From: an uncultured bacterium
GTDB taxonomy: Bacteria; Bacillota; Clostridia; Lachnospirales; Lachnospiraceae
DNA length: 64,000 nucleotides
Direction of reading: 5' to 3'
Assembly (NCBI GenBank): GCA_947177425.1
Contig: CAMWUN010000011.1
Span: 18,063 to 82,062 of the forward strand
Of this stretch, positions 52,027 through 62,840 are shown piece after piece. A program made the position numbers and the translations under genes. Numbering within the stretch: the stretch's first letter is position 1; each line of letters begins with the position of its first letter. A model generated the notes under the pieces. It saw only the letters and a list, made by a program, of their open reading frames with translations. It searched no databases and was not told the DNA's origin.

Positions 52027-54666
52027 ATGAAGAAACTGATAGTGTTGATAAGCAGCGCAGTGTGTATGGCTTTGGGGTTACTTCCCGGGAAGGCAGAATA
52101 TGAAGGTCAGACAGATCCAATTGTAGGAACCTGGAGAAATGTAAAGGGTACCTATTTTGAGTCCGGACTGGACGAATGGCTGACTCTCTACCGCACCTGC
52201 TTTTCACCGGATGGTCAGGTTGTACATTATGGATGCAGAAATGTGGACAGGGGAACTTGGCGGAGGGTAGATGAAAATACGGTGACAGCTTTGTTTGACA
52301 ACTGTACCTATACAGGCACAGGAAAGGCATATACTGTTCCTTCTTACAGTGTCACTTATACATATGACCAGGAAGAAAAATTATATTTTAGGGAAACAGA
52401 CAGAGAAGCAGAGTTTTTCGGTGAAAAAGAAGAGGACGGGAGAAATATTCGTTACAGGGCATTGGATTATGATGACTATGGAAATCCCTTATACTTTGAA
52501 AGTGAAGAATGTCAGATAAGGGATTACTACTCGTCCCTGCCTGAAACGCAAGAATACGGAATAAGGCTGGAAAAGGGCCTTATAGAAGCAGCCGGAGAAT
52601 TATTTCAGGGCAAAGAAGTGGAATTGGAACGGGCGGACCTGCCTTATAAATTAGAGAATGTGGCTTTTTATGATATAACAGGTGATGGGAAAAAGGAATT
52701 GTTTGCTTATGTGGAAATGCTGTGCAGCGGGATGGATACTAACTCTGGTGCATTCTATATTATTACCCAACAGGACAACGGAAGTTTTGCTATTTTGTCA
52801 AAAAATGCAAATTTCCGGAGCGGTTATACGGAAATCCTTGCACCTGACGGCACAGCGCTCCTTCCCCTTCTAAATTATGCTTCCGCCTCCTCATGGAAGG
52901 GAGGCATCAGGATTCATTTAGGATTCCGCCAGGGGGAAATTGTAGTTGACGAAGAGGAATCTTACTGGTTTCATTGGGACTATCCGCTTCTTAATTACGT
53001 CAATGACTATAAAAACGGCGTCTACTATGTATACGCCGCCAGATGTGAACGGGAGGATGGTGTGGACGGCTACGGACATTATGTGGATACAAAGGAAAGC
53101 CGGAAAATAGACCAGGAGGTTTTCCAGCCAAAGTTTTTCCCGTTTACGGAATTTGGATATAAAGCGTATGAATATCCTGCAGTTTATGAGAATTGGAATC
53201 CTTTTGACGAAGACTGGTGGCAGGATGGCGGAAGATATCCCGAAGACGGGGAAGCCTATGGCAGTGGAATGGCTGACTGGATTGAGAAAGCAAAAGATGA
53301 CAACCCCAACGAAGTGCTGAAAAGTGCAGTGGAGGATTCGGGGCTTCCCCTGGAGAGATGTCCTTATCCCTGGACAGCGGAAACGAAAGAGAACGTTACC
53401 AGCCTTTTACGGTGTCCTGTAGCAGATTATTATTATATTTCAGAATTTTATGGGGCCGCTTACAGGCAGGGTGAGGTCTGCTTTTATAAAAAAAATCTGA
53501 TTGACAATAAGTATGGACAGGAGGAAGAATGGAAGCAGTTTTCCCTAAAGGAATTACAGGATGACATGGCAAAGACCATGGCAAAACCAGAACCCTTGAA
53601 AGCGCCGGAAAGCTTTACTGTCAGGGAAGAAGATAATACCAGCCGGGAAATATCCCTGTCCCACTGTAACTGCATCTATGAAGAGGACAGGCTGCTTGCC
53701 TATTCTTACCTCAGTCCCGGCAAAAAAGGAATTTTTCTGTTAACGCCGGAAGCGGAAAAGGTCATTTATCCATTGACGGATTACCTTGTTGACGAGGAGC
53801 AGGATGTGATATGGATTCTGGAAGGAAAAGAAGACCTTAAGCTGAGCAGAATAGATTTAAGAGGAAACCCGTATTTTACAGAAAATATAATATTGGATAA
53901 CCAGCGAATTGATATGCTTCTTGCAGAAACCTATGGAATTTCACGGGAGGAAGGTAAAGAGACTTTCTCTGATTTAAGGATTTCCCTGTCCAGGAAAAAT
54001 GCGGGACAGGAGGAGGGCGTAATATGGGGCACAGCAAGCGGGATATATACCGGGCCGGATGAGGACTGTTATCAGGAACGCTTTTATATACAGTTTGAGG
54101 CTGGCAATAGGATAAATGCAAAGGGATATCTGCAAAACCTGGGTCTGCCGTCCTTGTATCAGGAGTTTCTGCGGCACAACCTGACAGTGGAAAATCCGTT
54201 TACAGAGAAAGGAAGAGGCAGACGGATCAGCCTTTTTGACGAGGAGATTTACGCCGGGGAACTGGCAGAAGGGGATAAGCGCTTTGCACTGTATGATTAT
54301 AATGGCGACGGTGAGGAAGAACTGCTTTTCCGGATAAAACAGACGGAATATGCAGAACTTACACAGCAGTCAATAGACAAGGAAGTCATTTATGTTCTGG
54401 GTATTGAGGAAAAGGAACTGGTATGCCTGGATATTATTGAAAATCTGAGCGGCCAGGGCAGCGATAAGTTAGAGGATAAAGAAAAAGCAGAAACTTTGAA
54501 GGGGGAGATCTCATGGTTTAGTTGTGAAAAGTTTTGCGATATTCCTGAAGAAAACGGCGGAAATCCCCTGCCCAGGGAGGAATTAGTTTTTCAGTTGGAA
54601 GATGAAATCTGGGACGGCGGCATTTCTTTAAAGGAACCTGGTCTGGAAGGGATGGAGCCTTATTAA
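52027..54666 (+). CDS. Large secreted protein of unknown function with Ca-binding-like DxNGDG motifs
   Basis: Signal peptide-like N-terminus (MKKLIVLISSAVCMALGLLPGKA); YDITGDGKKELFAYVEM and YDYNGDGEEELLFRIK resemble FG-GAP/EF-hand-like loops. Confidence 0.72.
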   Translation: MKKLIVLISSAVCMALGLLPGKAEYEGQTDPIVGTWRNVKGTYFESGLDEWLTLYRTCFSPDGQVVHYGCRNVDRGTWRRVDENTVTALFDNCTYTGTGKAYTVPSYSVTYTYDQEEKLYFRETDREAEFFGEKEEDGRNIRYRALDYDDYGNPLYFESEECQIRDYYSSLPETQEYGIRLEKGLIEAAGELFQGKEVELERADLPYKLENVAFYDITGDGKKELFAYVEMLCSGMDTNSGAFYIITQQDNGSFAILSKNANFRSGYTEILAPDGTALLPLLNYASASSWKGGIRIHLGFRQGEIVVDEEESYWFHWDYPLLNYVNDYKNGVYYVYAARCEREDGVDGYGHYVDTKESRKIDQEVFQPKFFPFTEFGYKAYEYPAVYENWNPFDEDWWQDGGRYPEDGEAYGSGMADWIEKAKDDNPNEVLKSAVEDSGLPLERCPYPWTAETKENVTSLLRCPVADYYYISEFYGAAYRQGEVCFYKKNLIDNKYGQEEEWKQFSLKELQDDMAKTMAKPEPLKAPESFTVREEDNTSREISLSHCNCIYEEDRLLAYSYLSPGKKGIFLLTPEAEKVIYPLTDYLVDEEQDVIWILEGKEDLKLSRIDLRGNPYFTENIILDNQRIDMLLAETYGISREEGKETFSDLRISLSRKNAGQEEGVIWGTASGIYTGPDEDCYQERFYIQFEAGNRINAKGYLQNLGLPSLYQEFLRHNLTVENPFTEKGRGRRISLFDEEIYAGELAEGDKRFALYDYNGDGEEELLFRIKQTEYAELTQQSIDKEVIYVLGIEEKELVCLDIIENLSGQGSDKLEDKEKAETLKGEISWFSCEKFCDIPEENGGNPLPREELVFQLEDEIWDGGISLKEPGLEGMEPY

Positions 54667-54727
54667 CTCGCGAAGCGTGCTGCCTGTTGTTTCTTTACAT
54701 ATTTTAAATGCAAATATAACGCAAAGT

Positions 54728-54768
54728 GGGGCGTGCAGATTGGGAAAATGAATTTTCAAACACGCCCC
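54728..54768. terminator. Hairpin between convergent genes
   Basis: ggggcgtg ... cacgcccc outer stem with inner gaaaat/attttc. Confidence 0.6.
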
Positions 54769-54834
54769 TTGCCAGGGCATTTTTAACATGCTCTTAGGCT
54801 TAAGAATCAAAATATATTTCGATTTCTTTCTATG

Positions 54835-55908
54835 TCACTGTGATTTTACTTCTTTCCACAAATTATTATATAGTTCATCCCCTTCTGCCCCCAGATAGCG
54901 GAAGGTTTCCAGATTTTCATATTTGTCAAAGTCTGGAAATGCGATTTCAGAATTTTTGATCTCTTCATCCTCAATCAGTTCCTGTGCGGCGGTATTGGGG
55001 GTGGAATAGGTGATATATTCAAAATTCTTAAGGGCGATATCTTCCCGGCACATGAAATTAATGAAAGCTTCTGCGTTTTCTTTGTTGGGCGCATTTTTGG
55101 GAATGACCCAGGCGTCAATCCAGACATTGGTACCTTCCTTTGGGATGACATATTCCAAATCAGGATTTTCACGCTGGGTATAAATGGCTTCACCGGAATA
55201 AATGACGCCAATAGCCGCCTCGCCGCCAATCATTTTATCCCGGACCTGGTCGATAACATAAGCCTGTACCAGCGGCTTTTGGTCAATCAGGGATTTTTTT
55301 GCTGTTTCCAGTTCTGTCTCATTGAGGGTATTCATGGAATAGCCGTTGAGTTTTAAGGCAGTCATAAAAGCATCCCTCACGGAGTCCTGCATGAGGATGT
55401 TGTCAGTGTATTTTTCATCCCAGAGGACAGACCAGCTATCAATGGGCCCGTCCACCATGGTTTTGTTGTAGAGGATTCCCACAGTACCAAAACAGTAGGG
55501 CACAGAGTATTTGTTTTCCGGGTCGAATTCCCGGGACTGATCCAGATACTGCTGACCGATGTTTTTGATATTTGGAATATTTTCAAAATTAATTTCTGCC
55601 AGAAGGTCATTATCAATCATTTTCTGAATCATGTAATCGGAAGGGCAGATGACGTCATAGGAAGCGGCGCCGGCCTCTACCTTGGGATACATGGCTTCAT
55701 TGGTGTCAAATTCGTCATAAATTACATGGATACCTGTTTCTTCCTCAAATAAATCAAGGGTTTCCGGGTCCAGGTATTCTCCCCAGTTATATACAATGAC
55801 TTCGCCGTTTTCACCGCCGGATGCTTTCTGGCATCCGGTAAGCATGACAGGAAATACAGCGCAAAGCATAAAAATCATGTGTGTGAATTTATTCATAGTT
55901 ATCCTCAT
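54835..55908 (-). CDS. potD: Spermidine/putrescine ABC transporter substrate-binding protein
   Basis: Lipobox (VMLTGCQKAS), VYNWGEYLDPETLDLFEEETGIHVIYDEFDTNEAMYPKVEAG. Confidence 0.95.
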   Translation of the reverse strand: MRITMNKFTHMIFMLCAVFPVMLTGCQKASGGENGEVIVYNWGEYLDPETLDLFEEETGIHVIYDEFDTNEAMYPKVEAGAASYDVICPSDYMIQKMIDNDLLAEINFENIPNIKNIGQQYLDQSREFDPENKYSVPYCFGTVGILYNKTMVDGPIDSWSVLWDEKYTDNILMQDSVRDAFMTALKLNGYSMNTLNETELETAKKSLIDQKPLVQAYVIDQVRDKMIGGEAAIGVIYSGEAIYTQRENPDLEYVIPKEGTNVWIDAWVIPKNAPNKENAEAFINFMCREDIALKNFEYITYSTPNTAAQELIEDEEIKNSEIAFPDFDKYENLETFRYLGAEGDELYNNLWKEVKSQ

Positions 55909-55926
55909 TTCTATTGTGCTCCTTTT

Positions 55927-56700
55927 TCAGCTTTTTTTGTCGGAAGGCGCTCTGTTTACCAGCAGTAGTAAAATAAGAACCGTCATAAAGATCAGGGTGG
56001 AGAGGGCGTACATTTCCGGTTTGATTCCCTTTTTGACCTCCGTATATATTTTGGTGGACAGAGTATCAACTCCTGCGCCCTTGGTAAAGTGGGTGATAAT
56101 GAAATCATCCAGGGACATGGTAAATGCCATCAGGAAACCTGACAACACGCCGGGGAGAATTTCAGGGAATACCACTTTGAAAAATCCATATACTGGCCCG
56201 GCCCCCAGATCAAGGGCGGCTTCATATATATGTGGATTTAACTGTTTCATCCGGGGCATGACGCTTAAAATCACATAAGGGATGCAAAAGGTAATATGTG
56301 AAAGCAAAATGGTTCTCATTCCAAACTTTAAACCCAGACTGATAAAGAGAAGCATCAGGGAAATGCCGGTGACAATATCCGCGTTGAGCATGGGAATGTT
56401 GGTGATGCCAATCATTATGGCCCGGGGACGTTTTTTTAAATTCATAATGGCAATACAGGCTACGGTTCCAATGACGGCCGCTGTAACGGAAGATACCAGG
56501 GCAATAAAAAGTGTGTTGAAAAGAGCCGTAAGGATTTCCTGGTTTTTAAACAGGGAGCCGTACCATTTCAAGGTAAATCCGCCCCACTTTGCACGGGTTC
56601 TGCTGGCGTTGAAGGAATACAGAACCAGAACCAGAATCGGGGCGTACAAAAAAATTAAAATCAGAGAAAGGTATAGCTTTTTAGTTGCATTTTTTATCAT
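55927..56700 (-). CDS. potC: Spermidine/putrescine ABC transporter permease
   Basis: EAALDLGAGPVYGFFKVVFPEILPGVLSGFLMAFTMSLDDFIITHFTKG. Confidence 0.95.
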   Translation of the reverse strand: MIKNATKKLYLSLILIFLYAPILVLVLYSFNASRTRAKWGGFTLKWYGSLFKNQEILTALFNTLFIALVSSVTAAVIGTVACIAIMNLKKRPRAIMIGITNIPMLNADIVTGISLMLLFISLGLKFGMRTILLSHITFCIPYVILSVMPRMKQLNPHIYEAALDLGAGPVYGFFKVVFPEILPGVLSGFLMAFTMSLDDFIITHFTKGAGVDTLSTKIYTEVKKGIKPEMYALSTLIFMTVLILLLLVNRAPSDKKS

Positions 56701-57512
56701 AGAACAGAGCCCTCCCCGTCTTTATCAAAAATAGTTGAAATCACCATGTTTACAATAATAAACAGCATCAGAACAATGGAAAGGCCGCTGCCTAAGTGCC
56801 AGTTGCCTGCCTGGGTAAATTCTTCTTCCACCACATTTCCAATCAAAAGAACCTTGCTTCCCCCAAGAAGCTTGCTGATGACAAAGGTGGTAAGGGCGGG
56901 AATGAACACCATGGTAATGCCGCTTATGATGCCTGGCAGGGTAAGGGGCAGGGTGACTTTAAGAAAAACCTGTAACCCGTCTGCACCTAAATCTCTTGCG
57001 GCATGAACCAGATTCCGGTCGATTTTGGCAAGGGAATTGTAAATGGGCAGAACCATAAATGGCAGAAAATTATACACCATGCCCACAATAATGGCATAGG
57101 GGGTATTGATGATATTTAAGGCAGGCAGATGCAAAAAAGAAAGGATGCTGTTGAGGACGCCTGTCTTTTCAAGTATCGTCTGCCATGCCAGGGTGCGCAG
57201 CAAAAAGTTCATCCACATGGGGAGGATAAAAATAAGTACGATAAAGCTGTGCTGGTTCACCTTAAGGCCCGTCAGAATCATGGCCAGGGGATAGGCCAGA
57301 AGCAGGCAGATAAGGGTGGAAACCAGAGATAATGAAAGAGCCAGCCATAATGCCTTCGCATGTTCCGCAGAGGCTATGGCCGTGATATTTTCCAGGGTGA
57401 AAGCGCCCTTTTTGTCGGTAAAGCCATAGTAAAATACCATGCACAGGGGGATGATGATGAACATGGCAGACCAGATATAATAGGGCGTACCTAACAATTT
57501 TTTCTTATTCAT
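56697..57512 (-). CDS. potB: Spermidine/putrescine ABC transporter permease
   Basis: [49 protein letters not shown]. Confidence 0.95.
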   Translation of the reverse strand: MNKKKLLGTPYYIWSAMFIIIPLCMVFYYGFTDKKGAFTLENITAIASAEHAKALWLALSLSLVSTLICLLLAYPLAMILTGLKVNQHSFIVLIFILPMWMNFLLRTLAWQTILEKTGVLNSILSFLHLPALNIINTPYAIIVGMVYNFLPFMVLPIYNSLAKIDRNLVHAARDLGADGLQVFLKVTLPLTLPGIISGITMVFIPALTTFVISKLLGGSKVLLIGNVVEEEFTQAGNWHLGSGLSIVLMLFIIVNMVISTIFDKDGEGSVL

Positions 57513-58578
57513 TGCTGCCTGCGGCCTCCTCGTCCTCAGAAGCAGGTTTATTCATAATCTGGATATTGAAAGGGGCCACATCAACACCTACTTTTGTCCC
57601 TACAGGGTACATGCTGGTGGAGTGGACAAGCCATTCAAATCCTCCTGCCATAACTTCCATTTCATAGTGAACGCCTTTAAAGATAATATGTGTGACGACG
57701 CCGTTTATTCTGCCGCTGCCGGAAGCGGAGAGAATCACATCTTCCGGGCGTATCACCACATCTACGGGTTTATTGCATCCAAACCCGGTATCCACGCAGG
57801 GGAAGGGGATGCCAAGAATTTCCACCAGCCTGTCTTCCAGCATGACGGAACTTATGATGTTGCTGTCCCCGATAAAGTCGGCCACAAAGGCGTTTTCCGG
57901 TTCATTGTATATCTTTTCAGGGGTTCCGATCTGCTGTATATAACCCTGATTCATGACCACGATGGTATCTGACATGGTAAGGGCTTCTTCCTGGTCATGG
58001 GTTACGTAGATAAAAGTAATGCCCAGTTCATTTTTCAGACGTATCAGTTCATACTGCATGTCCTGGCGCAGCTTTAAGTCCAAAGCCCCCAAAGGTTCGT
58101 CCAGAAGAAGTACTTTGGGCTCGTTAACAATAGCACGGGCAATGGCAACACGCTGCTGCTGGCCGCCGCTTAGGGAATCCGGCATGCGTTTTCCATAGCC
58201 ATCCAGATTCACAAGTTTCAGGGCGTATTTAATTTTGTCCTCAATATAAGATTTGCTTTTCTTTTTGATTTTCAGTCCAAAAGCAATATTTTCCGCAATG
58301 GTCATATGGGGGAAAAGTGCATATTTCTGAAAAACAGTATTAAGCTGTCTTTTATTGGGGGACAGACTGGTAATGTCATTACCGTCAAAAATGATTTTGC
58401 CAGTATCGGGAGTCTCAAATCCGCCTAAAATACGCAGGGTAGTGGTTTTACCGCATCCGCTGGGGCCCAATAAAGTCAGGAACTCATTTTCCCGTATATA
58501 AAGATTAAGGTCGTCTAAGACCATCTGACCATCAAAAGATTTGCTGATATTTTTTAAGTCAATTAAGATTTTATTCAT
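57505..58578 (-). CDS. potA: Spermidine/putrescine ABC transporter ATP-binding protein
   Basis: [59 protein letters not shown] domain. Confidence 0.95.
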   Translation of the reverse strand: MNKILIDLKNISKSFDGQMVLDDLNLYIRENEFLTLLGPSGCGKTTTLRILGGFETPDTGKIIFDGNDITSLSPNKRQLNTVFQKYALFPHMTIAENIAFGLKIKKKSKSYIEDKIKYALKLVNLDGYGKRMPDSLSGGQQQRVAIARAIVNEPKVLLLDEPLGALDLKLRQDMQYELIRLKNELGITFIYVTHDQEEALTMSDTIVVMNQGYIQQIGTPEKIYNEPENAFVADFIGDSNIISSVMLEDRLVEILGIPFPCVDTGFGCNKPVDVVIRPEDVILSASGSGRINGVVTHIIFKGVHYEMEVMAGGFEWLVHSTSMYPVGTKVGVDVAPFNIQIMNKPASEDEEAAGSNE

Positions 58579-58611
58579 GATAAAAATCTCCTGCCTGTAT
58601 CTTATGAATCT

Positions 58612-59163
58612 CTAAAAGCTTGGAGGACTGCTGACCCAGATTAGGACAGCGCCTGTTTTATTGTCCGCTTTCAGATAGTGTGTGGTTTTTGCCGTAAAGT
58701 AAAAGGACTCGCCTTTCCGTATTTTTATTACCTTTTTACCAAGTATCAGTGAAACGCTGCCGGAGAGTACGTAGCCGAATTCCTCCCCTTCATGGGGATT
58801 GTCAGGGTAAGTGCTGCCGCCGGGAGATAAGGTGAGCCTGATAGGCTCCATCATATTTTTCTGGGCATTTGGAATAATCCATTCTATCTTATTTTGAAGG
58901 GATTCATCAATTTTTTCAAAATAATCTGATTCCTTAAATGCAATCTGCTTATCCTCGGAATCATTAAAAAATTCCTTCAAATCGGTGCCAAGACACTGGA
59001 GAATATCCACCAGTGTGGCGATGGAAGGGGAGGTCAGATCCCGCTCAAGCTGGGAGATAAATCCCTTGGACAATTCACACCTGTCAGCAAGTTCTTCCTG
59101 GGTCAGCCCTTTCTGACTTCGCAGATTCCTTATTTTGCTGCCTATATTTATACCGCTGTTCAT
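58612..59163 (-). CDS. XRE-cupin transcriptional regulator of polyamine operon (PuuR-like)
   Basis: IGSKIRNLRSQKGLTQEELADRCELSKGFISQLERDLTSPSIATLVDIL plus cupin (EGEEFGYVLSGSVSLILGKKVIKIRKGESFYFTAKTTHYLKA). ATG 59163 preceded by GGAGG. Confidence 0.93.
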   Translation of the reverse strand: MNSGINIGSKIRNLRSQKGLTQEELADRCELSKGFISQLERDLTSPSIATLVDILQCLGTDLKEFFNDSEDKQIAFKESDYFEKIDESLQNKIEWIIPNAQKNMMEPIRLTLSPGGSTYPDNPHEGEEFGYVLSGSVSLILGKKVIKIRKGESFYFTAKTTHYLKADNKTGAVLIWVSSPPSF

Positions 59164-59211
59164 AGTATCCTCCATCCATATTCAATGGAATGTAATTATA
59201 ATAAACTCAAA

Positions 59212-59228
59212 GTTTAGTGATTCTAAAC
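59212..59228. promoter_or_regulatory. Candidate operator upstream of XRE-cupin/pot operon
   Basis: gtttag-tgatt-ctaaac palindrome about 50 bp upstream of the regulator start. Confidence 0.35.
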
Positions 59229-59438
59229 AAACTTAATCCCTAATTATACATAGATATGGAAGAAAGTCAATATGTAATTACAAATTTTAAGCTATATTTT
59301 GTTGTGCGTAAAAATAACCTGTGCTATAATAAATTTAATTATATAAGGCACAAGCCAACCATACTGCTTTGCAGCAATAATGGGAAATTGGGGCAGTACC
59401 AGGCAGATTAAGAATATATATTTCAGGAGCGTATCATT

Positions 59439-60500
59439 ATGGACAAAGAAAAGTATGTAGCCTATGTATCCACTTATACATCAAGAAATAAGAGCAAATT
59501 TGGAATCAGGATTTATGATGTTGACGTTGAAAACGGAAGATTCCTTGAAAAGGATCAGGTTCAGATACGGAATTCTTCCTATGTGACCATATCCCATAAC
59601 AGGAAATTCCTGTATTCCATTACAGACTTTGGAGTGGAATCTTACAAGATATTGGAAGAGGGAGACTTAGAGCCTGTCAACCATGCTTTCATCAATGGAA
59701 TGAGGGGATGCTATCTTTCTACAGACTATGAGGACAGGTATCTTTTTGTGGCAGGGTATCATGACGCCAAGCTTACTGTTCTGCGTGTGGCGGAAAACGG
59801 CGCCATTGGGGAAATTACGGATGAAATTTTCCATAAGGGCCTTGGCAGTATTGCGGAAAGGAATTTCAGGCCCCATATTAACTGTGTGAAAATGACCAGG
59901 GATAACAGGTTTTTGTGCGCGGCGGACCTGGGAATGGATCATGTTGTAGTGTATGAACTGAACCACATGAACGGCAGACTGCGGCAGGTAGATATCATAA
60001 GGAGCGAACAGGAGTCAGCGCCCCGTCATTTGAAATTTTCCAGGGACGGGAAGTTTTTGTATATTGTCCATGAGTTGAAGAATTATATTGATGTGTACAC
60101 TTACAGTCTGGATGAACATAACAATCCGGTATTTGAAAAAATCCAGAATATTTCCACGCTGAATAAATACCATGCAGGCGGTTCTGCGGCCAGCGCCCTT
60201 AATTTTTCGGAAGATTTTAATTTCATGTGCAGTTCCAACGCAGGGGATAACAGCGTTGTTGTCTATTCCATTAATCAGGATAACGGTATGCTGACAAAGC
60301 GCTTCTGTCTGCCCGTGAGCGGTGACTACCCCAAGGACGCGGCTTTGTTCCCGGATAACAGGCATCTGGTTTCTTTAAATCATGAATCAGATACTATGAC
60401 ATTCTTTAATGTGGATATGGAAAAGGGAACGCTGGTCATGAATGGGCCGGAAATGAAGGTGGATCAGCCAAACTGCATTATATTTTACCGGATTCAATAA
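59439..60500 (+). CDS. Lactonase family (7-bladed beta-propeller, 6-phosphogluconolactonase-like) protein
   Basis: Propeller repeats (YVTISHNRKFLYSI, HLKFSRDGKFLYIVHELKNYIDVYTY, YPKDAALFPDNRHLVSLNHESDTMTFFNVD). Confidence 0.88.
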   Translation: MDKEKYVAYVSTYTSRNKSKFGIRIYDVDVENGRFLEKDQVQIRNSSYVTISHNRKFLYSITDFGVESYKILEEGDLEPVNHAFINGMRGCYLSTDYEDRYLFVAGYHDAKLTVLRVAENGAIGEITDEIFHKGLGSIAERNFRPHINCVKMTRDNRFLCAADLGMDHVVVYELNHMNGRLRQVDIIRSEQESAPRHLKFSRDGKFLYIVHELKNYIDVYTYSLDEHNNPVFEKIQNISTLNKYHAGGSAASALNFSEDFNFMCSSNAGDNSVVVYSINQDNGMLTKRFCLPVSGDYPKDAALFPDNRHLVSLNHESDTMTFFNVDMEKGTLVMNGPEMKVDQPNCIIFYRIQ

Positions 60501-60506
60501 GGGATA

Positions 60507-60541
60507 AAAAAGAAGGCACATATTTATGCGGCCTTCTTTTT
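60507..60541. terminator. Bidirectional terminator between lactonase gene and aroC
   Basis: Perfect 11-bp stem aaaaagaaggc / gccttcttttt. Confidence 0.88.
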
Positions 60542-60546
60542 ATTAC

Positions 60547-60616
60547 AATAAGCTGGCTCGCGAAGCGTGACAGCGTTTGTTAATAAGCTGGCTCGCGAAG
60601 CGCGACAGCGTCTGTT
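60547..60616 (+). repeat. Dispersed repeat family A, two tandem 35-bp copies
   Basis: aataagctggctcgcgaagcgtgacagcgtttgtt followed by aataagctggctcgcgaagcgcgacagcgtctgtt (2 mismatches). Confidence 0.9.
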
Positions 60617-60674
60617 AAATCCATAGGAAAGTTCAGCCTGACGGAAAAAAGAAATACAAGTCTGACAATTGTAT

Positions 60675-61817
60675 TTATTTTTCCGGAAGGTAGAATTTTT
60701 TCAGATATTCCAGTCTTGCGGTCATGTTCAGCATACAGGCGTCAAGCAAAGTGAGGGCGGTCATGGCTTCCACTACAACTACAGCCCTGGGCACGATTAC
60801 CGGATCGTGGCGGCCTTTGATTTCTATTTGGATGTTTTCCCCATTTTTATTTACCGTTTCCTGGGGGGCAAAAATAGACGGAGTGGGCTTTACATGGGCG
60901 CGGAGAACCAACTGGGATCCGTCGCTGATGCCGCCAAGTATGCCACCTGCATGATTGGTCTTTTTTTTAACCGGCAGACCGGTTCGTGAAGCGCAGTATT
61001 GCCTGATGATACCCTCCTCACAGAAAAAAGCGTCATTGTTTTCGGAACCTGTGGCTGTGGAGACAGATATGCCGTCACCGATTTCCACGGCCTTTACAGC
61101 GCCGATGGACATAACTGCTTTTGCAAGGCCGGCGTCCAGCTTTCCAAAAACAGGGTCGCCGATGCCTGCAGGAAGCCCGTTGACAATACACTCTATGATG
61201 CCGCCGCAGGAATCCTTTTTCATCATACATTCTTTCAGATAAGCGGAAGCCTTTTTGTCAGCATCCGTATCGGGCATACAGGTGGCAGTTCTGGATACGG
61301 CCGTAATGTCGAAGCGGGCAGCATCAATGCTCACAGGGCCGATGGCTTTGGTATAGGCGGCAACAGTGACGCCCATTTCTTTTAAGATTTTCAGTGCAAC
61401 GGCCCCTGCGGCTACCCGGCCTGCAGTCTCCCTTCCCGATGAACGCCCGCCTCCGGTATAATCCCGGAACCCGTATTTGGCATCGAAAGTATAGTCGGCG
61501 TGGCCGGGACGGTAATAGGAGGCAATCTCACTGTAATCGGAGGACTTCTGGGAGGTATTCCGGATAAGCAGGGAGATTGGCGTTCCTGTGGTTCTTCCCT
61601 CAAAGACGCCGGAGAGGATTTCCACCTGGTCGGATTCTTTCCGGGGAGTAGTGATGGCGCTCTGGCCGGGTTTGCGCCGGTCAAGGTAAACCTGAATATC
61701 CCCTTCGCACAGGGACAGCCCGGCGGGACAACCGTCAATGACCACTCCAAGAGCCTTTCCGTGGGATTCCCCCCAGGTAGTAATTTTAAATATATTTCCT
61801 AATGTTGAACCAGCCAT
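60675..61817 (-). CDS. aroC: Chorismate synthase
   Basis: [73 protein letters not shown]. Start at ATG 61817. Confidence 0.97.
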   Translation of the reverse strand: MAGSTLGNIFKITTWGESHGKALGVVIDGCPAGLSLCEGDIQVYLDRRKPGQSAITTPRKESDQVEILSGVFEGRTTGTPISLLIRNTSQKSSDYSEIASYYRPGHADYTFDAKYGFRDYTGGGRSSGRETAGRVAAGAVALKILKEMGVTVAAYTKAIGPVSIDAARFDITAVSRTATCMPDTDADKKASAYLKECMMKKDSCGGIIECIVNGLPAGIGDPVFGKLDAGLAKAVMSIGAVKAVEIGDGISVSTATGSENNDAFFCEEGIIRQYCASRTGLPVKKKTNHAGGILGGISDGSQLVLRAHVKPTPSIFAPQETVNKNGENIQIEIKGRHDPVIVPRAVVVVEAMTALTLLDACMLNMTARLEYLKKFYLPEK

Positions 61818-62020
61818 AATTACTCCTTTCATAATTGATGTGACGTATGCTGCTTCCAAACTAAATGACATTGGGTGTGGATAGTAACTAAACTGTTACA
61901 AGTATAGCGGAAATTAAATTATTTTACAATTATTTTCAGAAGGTCTATTGTAGAATATTGAAGAGTTGTGTAAAATAACTTGTGGAAACTAAATTGAAGA
62001 AGAGTTGTGATGAAGGACAA

Positions 62021-62791
62021 ATGAAGAGATTAACCTGTATTATTTTTGTATTATTTTGTTTTTTGATGGGAAATAGTTTTGCTTATCCGGCTTCTGACGG
62101 GGCAGCAGATGCTGTCTTGCAGGATGCAGGGGAAACAGCGGCGGAGACTGTTGCGGTGCCTGCTGGCGCCGAAACAGAATCCCAGGACAAAGGGAGCGCA
62201 GATACGGCCTTTGATGAACAGGACTGGAAGCTTACACTGATTAATAAGCAGCATCCTATCCCGGAGGATTATTCCTTTACCCTTGGGACGATTAAAACGG
62301 ACAGGGGAAATATGAAGTGCGATGAAAGAATCATAGAGGAATTGAATTCCATGATGCAGGATGCAAAAGAGGATGGGATTCATCTTGCCATCTGTTCCCC
62401 CTATCGGGATCTGGCAAGGCAGGAGAGCCTGTTTAACCGCAAGATCAAGACATATATGCGTGGGGGAATGACCTATATGGACGCTTATAAGATTTCTTCC
62501 CAGGCGGTGACAGTGCCGGGAGCCAGTGAGCATCAGGCAGGACTTGCCCTTGATATTATATGCGATACATATACCGTTCTTGAGGAAGGATTTGCAGATA
62601 CGCCGGCCGGAATATGGCTGGAGGAAAACTGTGCCCGGTATGGTTTTATCCTGCGGTATCCGAAGGGGAAGGAGTTAATTACAGGAATTGAATTTGAACC
62701 CTGGCATTTCCGGTATGTGGGCAGGGAAGCGGCTGAAATAATTATGGAAGAAGAAATCTGTCTGGAGGAATTCTGGGAAAAATACTTATAG
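62021..62791 (+). CDS. M15 family D-alanyl-D-alanine carboxypeptidase (VanY/DacB-like)
   Basis: Signal peptide; SPYRDLARQESLFN, VPGASEHQAGLALDI, EFEPWHFRYVG. Confidence 0.93.
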   Translation: MKRLTCIIFVLFCFLMGNSFAYPASDGAADAVLQDAGETAAETVAVPAGAETESQDKGSADTAFDEQDWKLTLINKQHPIPEDYSFTLGTIKTDRGNMKCDERIIEELNSMMQDAKEDGIHLAICSPYRDLARQESLFNRKIKTYMRGGMTYMDAYKISSQAVTVPGASEHQAGLALDIICDTYTVLEEGFADTPAGIWLEENCARYGFILRYPKGKELITGIEFEPWHFRYVGREAAEIIMEEEICLEEFWEKYL

Positions 62792-62840
62792 GCATCTGGT
62801 TCTGGATGCCCATATATGTGATAAGGAATGGGGGATTTTT

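Noticed and set aside
51764-52330. 188-aa minus-strand ORF spanning the LysM/885-aa intergenic region
   Set aside because: Composition is shadow-like and it overlaps two well-supported genes.
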